Positions 1 through 5,505 of a stretch of DNA of 6,775 bases are shown here, in pieces; the first letter of the stretch is position 1; each line of letters opens with the position of its first letter. Location of the stretch: contig JAIRRF010000017.1 in assembly GCA_031256115.1 (NCBI GenBank), forward strand, positions 1 through 6,775, in the 5' to 3' direction. Made by a program: the position numbers and the translations under genes. The notes under the pieces are model-generated. The model was not told where the DNA came from, did no database searches, and was given only the letters and a program-made list of their open reading frames with translations. Origin of the DNA: Treponema sp. (GTDB taxonomy: Bacteria; Spirochaetota; Spirochaetia; Treponematales; Breznakiellaceae).

Positions 1-279
1 GTTAATTGAAGCATAGCCGTGAAGGAGGGAAACTGCAACACCCGTAAGAGCCGAGACAAGAACGGCAATTATCAATATGGGCTGACCGGGAAAGGCCTGT
101 TGAAAAATATTGATAAACAATATCCCCGTAAAGGCTCCCATGGTCATGATGCCTTCCAGGGCTATATTGATAACCCCCGAGCGCTCGGAAAACATTCCTC
201 CCAGGGCTACAATCAAAAGGGGAATAGAGAAAAACATGGTCTGTTGAACAAGAAAATAAAGTGTACTCAGCAAGCTCAT
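1..279 (-). CDS. Nucleoside-type ABC transporter, second permease subunit (YufQ/NupQ-like), 3'-truncated by window edge
   Basis: This inner-membrane permease would form the translocation pore with the first permease encoded just upstream. The reading frame opens with ATG at 279-277 and stays open for 93 codons to the window edge, so the C-terminal two thirds or so is missing. Around residues 31-50 it reads FSERSGVINIALEGIMTMGA, the typical conserved segment of the second permease in BMP-family (YufN/O/P/Q-like) importers, within the BPD_transp_2 (PF02653) family. Three hydrophobic stretches are visible, near residues 14-29, 37-60 and 67-88. The start overlaps the stop of the first permease in an ATGA arrangement (279-276), which implies translational coupling. 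A GC-rich hairpin lies directly upstream. What is seen is the frame and motif; the substrate (nucleoside) is inferred from the family and the adjacent binding protein. Confidence 0.9.
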   Translation of the reverse strand, partial: MSLLSTLYFLVQQTMFFSIPLLIVALGGMFSERSGVINIALEGIMTMGAFTGILFINIFQQAFPGQPILIIAVLVSALTGVAVSLLHGYASIN

Positions 280-1427
280 GTACAAGCCGCCCCCTGGCGG
301 CGTTTTAAATCATTTTCCTTGCACTCGCGGCCCGAAGGGCTGCCTGTTTGCCCCCGATAATTTTTCAGGGAGCTAAAAAAACCTTTTACAAGCAGGGCAA
401 AGGCGCTAAAATAAATAATTACGGCGATGATTATTTCGATTACCTGTGGGGCAAAATCGTATAACTGCATATTGAATCCGCCCACATTGAGATATGCCAC
501 AAAAAGACCGGAAAAAATGATCCCCAACGGATGGTTAAGTCCCAATAGGGCCACCGCAATTCCATTAAAACCTTCCGGGGCCAGGACATCTACTACGGTA
601 ATACCTTTTCCTGAACCAGCCAGGTAGAGAAGGGCCCCTCCCAGCCCAGCCATTGCTCCGGAAATAAACATTGAAGTGATAATACTGCGCCGCTCGTTTA
701 TTCCCGCATAACGGGCAGCTTCCCGGTTAAAGCCGCAGGCTTTTAATTCGTAGCCAAAGGAAGTTTTTTCCAGAATGACATAGATCAGTACGGCAGAAAT
801 GATCGCCAGAAAAATTCCGGAGTTTGCACTTGAAACATTGTATCCTTCCCTGAAGATATGGTCCATTCCCATCCTGGGAAGATTTGCCCCATCGGCAACC
901 CGCAGACTTTGGTTTTTCAGGGAATCAAAAATGGTTTTGGTTATCAGGAAATTTACAAGATACATGCCGACATAATTCATCATTATGCATGCAATGACCT
1001 CGTTTACATTAAAGAAAGCTTTAAAAATACCGGGAATGGCACCCCATAAGGCGCCAGCCAGCATGGCCGCCAAAAGAGCTGTCATCCAGTGTATATGGCC
1101 TGGCAGAAAACCGCATTTCACCCCCACCAGAACAGCAGCATAAGCGCCCATAATAAACTGACCCGAAGCACCGATATTAAAAAGCCCGGTTCTGCTGGAA
1201 AAACCCACAGAAAGGCCGGTCATAATAATTGGTGTGGCAAAGTATAAAACCTGACCCATTTCTCTCTTTGAAGAAAAACCGCTGGAAAAAATTGCCCAAA
1301 ATCCTCCCATAGCCTGGGACGCATTGCTTACCAGCAGAATCAAAAACCCAACCAGCAGGCCCACCAATATGGCGGAAACCGAAGAAAATACATTAACCAT
1401 GGAACCGGTTAATAGGTCGTTTTTCAT
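276..1427 (-). CDS. Nucleoside-type ABC transporter, first permease subunit (YufP/NupP-like)
   Basis: This 383-residue integral inner-membrane protein belongs to the BPD_transp_2 (PF02653) permeases of BMP-dependent importers. It pairs with the second permease to form the channel. The segment near residues 75-97, GFSSRTGLFNIGASGQFIMG, is the family hallmark. The cytoplasmic coupling region, near residues 226-243 (YELKACGFNREAARYAGI), resembles the ATPase-contacting loop of these permeases. Hydrophobic segments occur near residues 15-34, 62-75, 90-103, 114-133, 142-163, 202-219, 250-270, 287-315 and 326-348. The length fits the family, and a charged tail follows residue 350. The ATG lies 2 bases after the ATPase stop; GGGAGAG about 9 bases upstream, inside the ATPase's last codons, is a plausible ribosome-binding site. 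Its own stop overlaps the next start. Assignment to the family is firm; nucleoside specificity is inferred from neighbours. Confidence 0.93.
   Translation of the reverse strand: MKNDLLTGSMVNVFSSVSAILVGLLVGFLILLVSNASQAMGGFWAIFSSGFSSKREMGQVLYFATPIIMTGLSVGFSSRTGLFNIGASGQFIMGAYAAVLVGVKCGFLPGHIHWMTALLAAMLAGALWGAIPGIFKAFFNVNEVIACIMMNYVGMYLVNFLITKTIFDSLKNQSLRVADGANLPRMGMDHIFREGYNVSSANSGIFLAIISAVLIYVILEKTSFGYELKACGFNREAARYAGINERRSIITSMFISGAMAGLGGALLYLAGSGKGITVVDVLAPEGFNGIAVALLGLNHPLGIIFSGLFVAYLNVGGFNMQLYDFAPQVIEIIIAVIIYFSAFALLVKGFFSSLKNYRGQTGSPSGRECKENDLKRRQGAACT
286..301 (-). promoter_or_regulatory. GC-rich hairpin over the ribosome-binding region of the second permease gene
   Basis: A perfect 6-bp inverted repeat, GCCGCC and GGCGGC, surrounds a 4-base loop. 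It ends 6 bases upstream of the second permease's ATG. The purine-rich run AGGGGG, the only Shine-Dalgarno candidate for that start, lies in the loop and the 3' arm, so the folded hairpin would hide it. The hairpin sits within the last codons of the first permease. Ribosomes finishing that gene would melt it, which fits coupled translation. The repeat is seen directly; the regulatory role is inferred. Confidence 0.5.
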
Positions 1428-1429
1428 CC

Positions 1430-2956
1430 CTAAGCACTCTCCCGGTTTGCCGAGCCTGCCATATAGAGCCCCAATTCCTGATAGCTTACGTCTTTTGGTT
1501 TGACATTAGCTACGATCTTTCCTTCGAAAACAACAAGAATTCTGTCGCTTACATCCATTACTTCGTCAAGTTCCAGCGACACCAAAAGTATTCCCTTTCC
1601 GGCAGAGCGTTCAGCCACAAGCTGTTGGTGAATATATTCAATAGCGCCCACGTCGAGACCCCGGGTTGGCTGAACCGCAATCAACAGCTTTGAACCTCTA
1701 TCGATTTCTCTGGCAACAATCGCCTTCTGTTGGTTGCCTCCGGACATACTCCGAGTTATTGTACGGGCTCCCTGGCCGCTCCGTATGTCAAAACGCCCGA
1801 TAAGAGAATCTGCATAATTGTAAATATCATTGTATTTAAGAAATCCTTTTTTTTGAAACCGGGGATAAAAATAACTCTGCAAAACAAGGTTAAAGGCCAG
1901 ATTATAATCCAGCACCAGTCCGTGCCTGTGCCTGTCTTCAGGGATATGCGACATTCCGGCCTGTCCTCTGCTTCGAATATCGTTGCGGGTAATTTCTTTT
2001 TCACTTAAGTAAATCCGTCCTCCGTCCAGGGCGCACATTCCTGTCAGGGCATACACCAGTTCCTGCTGTCCGTTTCCATCAATTCCCGCAACACAGACAA
2101 TTTCTCCTGCCCTGACTTCAAAGCTGACGTTATTTACTATGGCTTTATTATGGGTTCTGCTTTTTACAGTCAGGTTTTCCACCCGGAGGAGTAACTCTCC
2201 GGGATCCTGTTCAGTTTTATCTACAGAAAGGCTTACCTTCCGGCCTACCATCATTTCCGATAATTCTTCTTTGGAAGTGGAGGCAACTTCCACGGTCCCA
2301 ATGCCCTTACCTTTCCGTAAAACGGTACACCTATCCGCGGCAGCTTTTATTTCATTAAGTTTATGGGTAATAAATAAAATAGATTTCCCTTCCATCACCA
2401 GGTTTTTCATTATATTTATTAACTCTTCAATTTCCTGAGGGGTCAAAACTGCCGTGGGTTCGTCGAAGATTAATATCTCATTTTCGCGGTATAACATTTT
2501 TAGAATTTCTACCCGCTGCTGCATACCAACTGTAATATCGGAAATTAATGCATCCGGTTCGATTTCCAGCTTGTAGCGTTTTGATAATTCCACAACCTGT
2601 TTACGGGCATTATCCAGTTTCAAGAGGCCGTTTTTTACGGTTTCCGCTCCCAGGATAATGTTTTCCAAAACAGTAAAGTTATGGACCAGCTTGAAGTGCT
2701 GATGAACCATTCCTATACCCATCCGGGTAGCATCATTAGGCCCATGGATATGGATAAGTTTTCTGTTTTTTTTGATTTCTCCCTTTTCAGCCTGGTACAA
2801 CCCAAACAGAATACTCATCAGGGTTGATTTTCCGGCGCCGTTTTCTCCCAAAAGGGCGTGGATTTCCCCCTTTTTAAGCTGAAGGGTGATATCATCGTTG
2901 GCGATAATACCAGGGAATACCTTGGTAATTCCGCACATCTCGATAATGAAATCCAT
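1430..2956 (-). CDS. Nucleoside-type ABC transporter, tandem-domain ATP-binding subunit (YufO/NupO-like)
   Basis: This 508-residue cytoplasmic ATPase powers the importer and carries two ABC domains in one chain, as usual for sugar and nucleoside importers of this class. Domain 1 has Walker A GENGAGKS (37-44), Q-loop MVHQHF (83-88), a divergent signature TVGMQQ (142-147), Walker B ILIFDEP (161-167) and H-loop His198. Domain 2 has a degenerate Walker A, GIDGNGQQE (291-299, Lys replaced by Gln), a standard signature SMSGGNQQK (403-411), and a Walker B in which Gln429 replaces the catalytic Glu (AVQPTRGLD). The H-loop position there holds Ser instead of His. This one-active-site pattern is normal for the family. 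The chosen ATG gives the expected N-terminus (CGITKVFPG at residues 8-16), but no convincing Shine-Dalgarno sequence precedes it. A heptad repeat hairpin fills the gap to the binding-protein gene upstream. Confidence 0.95.
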   Translation of the reverse strand: MDFIIEMCGITKVFPGIIANDDITLQLKKGEIHALLGENGAGKSTLMSILFGLYQAEKGEIKKNRKLIHIHGPNDATRMGIGMVHQHFKLVHNFTVLENIILGAETVKNGLLKLDNARKQVVELSKRYKLEIEPDALISDITVGMQQRVEILKMLYRENEILIFDEPTAVLTPQEIEELINIMKNLVMEGKSILFITHKLNEIKAAADRCTVLRKGKGIGTVEVASTSKEELSEMMVGRKVSLSVDKTEQDPGELLLRVENLTVKSRTHNKAIVNNVSFEVRAGEIVCVAGIDGNGQQELVYALTGMCALDGGRIYLSEKEITRNDIRSRGQAGMSHIPEDRHRHGLVLDYNLAFNLVLQSYFYPRFQKKGFLKYNDIYNYADSLIGRFDIRSGQGARTITRSMSGGNQQKAIVAREIDRGSKLLIAVQPTRGLDVGAIEYIHQQLVAERSAGKGILLVSLELDEVMDVSDRILVVFEGKIVANVKPKDVSYQELGLYMAGSANRESA

Positions 2957-2965
2957 ACGTAAACT

Positions 2966-3043
2966 TAGTGATTAGTAAGTAGTTATTAGCAAGTGAGTAA
3001 CGGTTAGAATATCTGAATACTAACCACTACCCACTATCCACTA
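2966..3043. repeat. Convergent degenerate heptanucleotide array (TAGTNNN units on both strands)
   Basis: This intergenic element consists of 7-base units. On the minus strand, four contiguous units start with TAGT: TAGTGGA (3043-3037), TAGTGGG (3036-3030), TAGTGGT (3029-3023) and TAGTATT (3022-3016). On the plus strand, four contiguous units lie at 2966-2993: TAGTGAT, TAGTAAG, TAGTTAT and TAGCAAG. Two more diverged units (TGAGTAA, CGGTTAG) run to 3007. The two arms face each other across a short AT-rich centre. Because 7 is not a multiple of 3, successive TAG triplets fall in all three frames. The array fills nearly all of the 88-base gap between the binding-protein and ATPase genes. Its origin and function are unknown; it may be a simple-sequence expansion or a family of dispersed repeats. 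Confidence 0.75.
2992..3035 (-). promoter_or_regulatory. Intercistronic mRNA stem-loop formed by the two heptad arms
   Basis: In the minus-strand transcript, bases 3035-3020 pair with 3007-2992 in an uninterrupted 16-bp stem that includes three G-U pairs, closing a 12-base AT-rich loop. The innermost six pairs (GGTTAG with CTAACC) are Watson-Crick. Weaker pairing continues outward after two mismatches. No U-tract follows, so a classical intrinsic terminator is unlikely. Placed between the gene for an abundant binding protein and the membrane-complex genes, it could protect the upstream message from 3' decay or reduce downstream expression. The pairing is read from the sequence; the role is inferred. 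Confidence 0.5.
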
Positions 3044-3044
3044 C

Positions 3045-4151
3045 CTATCTAACCTCAGTAACCCTGGCAATAGTAACCGGAACAACCCTGGGGCTTCCTT
3101 CATTTTCCAGATTTTCCATTCTTGGAATACTCCCTGAAACAAGCTGCCGGTAAATTGCATCATAATCGGATTTGCTAAAGGACTGGAACTTGGATGTATC
3201 CATGGGAAGGCCGACACCGTCATTTGCAGCGGAGAAAACAAGGGACTGTCCGCCGGGAAAACGGCCATTATAATAATCCGAAATACAGGAGTAAACCGAA
3301 GGACGAAGCCCTTTCATAGCTGAGGTGATTACTGTGGGGGATTCACCAGATTGATCCACATCAACACCGATTACTTTTTTTCCGGCCTGTTGAGCCGCAG
3401 CCATGACTGAGTTGCCAACTGCGCCGCCGCAGGCAAAGATCACATCTACCCCGGCATTATACCAGGAAGCAGCCAGCGTTTGGGCTTCAGGCGAAGCATT
3501 AAAATTACCGGTATAGTGATAATTTATGGTAATTGAACCTGTTGATAATCCCAGTTCTCTGGCCGCAAATTCCGCTCCCTGAACAAAACCATAACCGAAG
3601 CGGACAACCGCAGGAACCGCCATTCCGCCCATAAAGCCAAGCCTTCTGTCACCGTCTTTAACGGTTGCGTAACCTGCCAGGAACCCAGCCTGATCTTCGG
3701 CATAATGGATCCCCACAGTGTTGTTACCGGTTTTAAAAGTGGGGCCGTTAGGGTTGCCCCAATCGCCGTTATTGGGCGAGCCATCTACCAGAATAAATTG
3801 TACGTCGGGATAGCGGTCCTGGGCAGTGAAAATCGGCACTTCAAACAGAAATCCCGGGGTTACAATAATCTTGGCGCCCCCCCTTACGGCAAGATCTATA
3901 GCCGAAAGATATGCATCGTCGCTTTGCTCTGCCGGCTGGTAGTATTTGTGGGTAATGTTTTTTTCGTTGGCATATTGAACCAATCCTTCCCAGGATCCCT
4001 GATTAAAGGATTTGTCATCGATAGTGCCAAGATCCGTTACCAATGCAAGCTCAAAAGTATCCGCTGTCCTCTGTTGCTGTTGTGTTTCTTTTGGACTGCA
4101 GGCTGCCAGCAATACAAAAACTGCCAGCAAAAGTATACTGATTTTTTTCAT
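3045..4151 (-). CDS. BMP-family nucleoside-binding lipoprotein (PnrA/TmpC-like, YufN-type) of the ABC importer
   Basis: This 368-residue solute-binding protein would capture substrate outside the inner membrane and deliver it to the permeases. A lipoprotein signal peptide is clear: positive start MKKIS, hydrophobic core, and lipobox LAAC with the lipidated Cys at residue 18, followed by a polar Gln-rich linker (24-27). The mature part is a two-lobe BMP fold (PF02608). Characteristic segments are LVTDLGTIDDKSFNQGSWEG (37-56), a GGAKIIVTPG strand-loop (91-100), a GFMGGMAVP hinge (172-180), DVIFACGGAVGN (236-247) and KVIGVDVDQSG (259-269). Length fits the family. The nearest described relative that comes to mind is Treponema pallidum PnrA (TmpC), a purine nucleoside binder. 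The start is supported by GGGAGG 4 bases upstream. The TAG stop abuts the heptad array. The family is certain; purine nucleoside as the substrate is likely but inferred. Confidence 0.93.
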   Translation of the reverse strand: MKKISILLLAVFVLLAACSPKETQQQQRTADTFELALVTDLGTIDDKSFNQGSWEGLVQYANEKNITHKYYQPAEQSDDAYLSAIDLAVRGGAKIIVTPGFLFEVPIFTAQDRYPDVQFILVDGSPNNGDWGNPNGPTFKTGNNTVGIHYAEDQAGFLAGYATVKDGDRRLGFMGGMAVPAVVRFGYGFVQGAEFAARELGLSTGSITINYHYTGNFNASPEAQTLAASWYNAGVDVIFACGGAVGNSVMAAAQQAGKKVIGVDVDQSGESPTVITSAMKGLRPSVYSCISDYYNGRFPGGQSLVFSAANDGVGLPMDTSKFQSFSKSDYDAIYRQLVSGSIPRMENLENEGSPRVVPVTIARVTEVR

Positions 4152-4155
4152 TTTT

Positions 4156-4161
4156 CCTCCC
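4156..4161 (-). promoter_or_regulatory. Strong Shine-Dalgarno sequence for the binding-protein gene
   Basis: GGGAGG lies 4 bases upstream of the ATG at 4151-4149, with an A-rich spacer. It is the strongest ribosome-binding site in the window, and it fits high expression of the binding protein relative to the ATPase, whose start has no such site. Confidence 0.85.
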
Positions 4162-4187
4162 TGTGGATAACCAAATGTCTTTATGGT

Positions 4188-5477
4188 TTATACAGAATAT
4201 GACGGGAAAATTCTGGTGTCAAGAGGAACAATTAATGCTCCGGTTTTTCTGTCTTTTTGGGCATCTGCTGCAATAAAGGGCAGCTTTAATAAGGCCCCCG
4301 AAGTACAGGAATTAATCCGGCTGCCGAGATTTGCGGGGTTACCGGTTACCAGAACCAGTCCTTTTTTGGAACAGCCATAGCAGCCAAAACGGGGTTCTTG
4401 ATTTTTTATTGAGACAGGAAACGTATCTGAGATAATCCTAACGTTTATGGTTTCCCCGGCAGTCCAGCTTTTTATTCCAGCAGGTTGTTCCGGCTGAGTC
4501 AATAAAAAACTAAGGGTTGCCCTTTCCTTGGGGATCCCCGCCGCCAGGGATAGTTTATGCAAGATCGCCGGTACAGAACCAGTTTCAAAGGCAAAATGAC
4601 ACCATTTTTTCTTTCCCGGCAACGGGCATGGTCCGGCATGGGGACAGGGGGAAGCCGGATATTTTTCCCTTTCAAGCAAGACGCTCCGGAGAGCCGAAAT
4701 AAATGCACCTCCCTGGGGGTTCCCCGGTTCTACCACTAAAATAGATCCATTGGCATCGCATAGTCCGGCAAGGAGGGCGGCAGCTTTTTTTATTTCAACA
4801 CTGTTCCGGCCTGAAATTACTTCGTTAAACAGATTAACGGCTGTTACCAATTTTGCCGTTAGACGCGGCATGTATATGGAATCGTGGATGGTTTTGATTT
4901 TCCAGGCTGCGCCGCCTGAAACTTCATTATTTCTGTTGGACAGGGCTTTGAACAATTTGTACCCTGCATCAAGGATGGCGGCGCTTTTATCGACACAGCG
5001 GAATTCCAGTTTTACCCGGCGGAGCTCCGGAAAAGCGATCCAGAGGGCTATCGGAAAGGTAAGAGGCCCGGAACCCAGATCAGCAATAAGATCTCCGTCT
5101 TTAAGGGAAGATAAAAAACTTTGTCTTTCGAAAAGAAGCGATGACTCGTTTTGGAGTGAAAAAAGCCAGCACAGGCGGAAAATATTCCAGGGTAAAAAAT
5201 AATAGAGATAGGCAGAGAGCAAATTGGGCCGATTCAAATAACCCGTATCCCGTTCAGCCCGGGCAGTGGTTAAAAGCCGTGAAAGTTCCGCCACATTTCC
5301 CGGCAGTTTTGAACGGAAACGACCCGGAATGGGAAAGGTTTTTTCGATTGTCATAAGTAGTTTTTTAAATTCCGGTTTTAAATAATAACCCAACCGCCCT
5401 CCCCGCCCCTTCCAATGAACCTCCCCGCTGCAAGCCCGGGGTATTAAACCAGACTTTCGAATAAAAAACCGCCGCAA
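4188..5477 (-). CDS. Rsm22-family (METTL17-like) ribosome-associated SAM-fold protein with putative iron-sulfur cysteines
   Basis: This 429-residue protein resembles the Rsm22 family (PF09243), known in mitochondria as a small ribosomal subunit assembly factor with a methyltransferase fold; bacterial members are little studied. The N-terminal part has the family-like LNRPNLLSAYLYYFLPWN (81-98). SAM motif I is IADLGSGPLTFPIAL (131-145), with an acidic residue after strand 2 (Asp163). A later strand gives LVVEPGNPQGG (247-257). A cysteine set follows: CPH at 278-280, Cys284, WCHF at 292-295, and CYGC at 366-369. Its arrangement resembles that reported to bind a 4Fe-4S cluster in METTL17. The given start is TTG at 5477-5475 without a clear ribosome-binding site; Met42 (ATG at 5354) is an alternative that keeps the conserved region. 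A 28-base gap with a small GGGG/CCCC hairpin separates it from cimA, suggesting co-transcription. The family call is fairly sure; activity and cluster are inferred. Confidence 0.82.
   Translation of the reverse strand: MRRFFIRKSGLIPRACSGEVHWKGRGGRLGYYLKPEFKKLLMTIEKTFPIPGRFRSKLPGNVAELSRLLTTARAERDTGYLNRPNLLSAYLYYFLPWNIFRLCWLFSLQNESSLLFERQSFLSSLKDGDLIADLGSGPLTFPIALWIAFPELRRVKLEFRCVDKSAAILDAGYKLFKALSNRNNEVSGGAAWKIKTIHDSIYMPRLTAKLVTAVNLFNEVISGRNSVEIKKAAALLAGLCDANGSILVVEPGNPQGGAFISALRSVLLEREKYPASPCPHAGPCPLPGKKKWCHFAFETGSVPAILHKLSLAAGIPKERATLSFLLTQPEQPAGIKSWTAGETINVRIISDTFPVSIKNQEPRFGCYGCSKKGLVLVTGNPANLGSRINSCTSGALLKLPFIAADAQKDRKTGALIVPLDTRIFPSYSV
4194..4222 (-). promoter_or_regulatory. Sigma70-type promoter for the importer operon, inside the 3' end of the preceding gene
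   Basis: On the minus strand, TTGACA (4222-4217) is a perfect -35 element. A spacer of exactly 17 bases separates it from TATTCT (4199-4194), a -10 element matching TATAAT at 4 of 6 positions. Transcription would begin near 4187, giving a leader of about 36 bases before the binding-protein ATG. The promoter overlaps the last ten or so codons of the Rsm22-family gene. No operator or riboswitch is evident, and the leader is too short for one. Elements and spacing are seen; activity is inferred. Confidence 0.65.
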
Positions 5478-5505
5478 CGATAAATAGGGGAAGACCCCGC
5501 TATGA

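Noticed and set aside
19..360. Plus-strand open frame of 113 codons
   Set aside because: It lies antisense to the two permease genes, whose minus-strand translations carry clear family motifs. Its own product is low-complexity with no recognisable domain.
1430..2090. Damaged second ATPase domain (missing Walker A Lys, Walker B Glu and H-loop His)
   Set aside because: The same substitutions are typical of the second domain in this tandem ATPase family, so they show normal asymmetry and not decay.
2966..3043. CRISPR array or intrinsic terminator
   Set aside because: The units are 7 bases long with no spacers, so this is not CRISPR. No U-tract follows the stem on the minus strand, and the operon continues, so it is not a standard terminator.
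4152..4187. Riboswitch in the importer leader
   Set aside because: Only about 36 bases lie between the predicted transcript start and the ATG, too short for a known purine riboswitch, and no conserved core is visible.
3705..4202. Plus-strand open frame of 165 codons
   Set aside because: It is entirely antisense to the binding-protein gene and its leader; there is no domain, and the frame is explained by codon bias of the real gene.
4750..5202. Plus-strand open frame of 150 codons
   Set aside because: It is antisense to the SAM-binding core of the Rsm22-family gene; the conserved motifs are all on the minus strand.
5487..5498. Terminator between cimA and the Rsm22-family gene
   Set aside because: The GGGG/CCCC stem is only 4 bp and is followed by TATTTAT instead of a T-tract; it is too weak to call.
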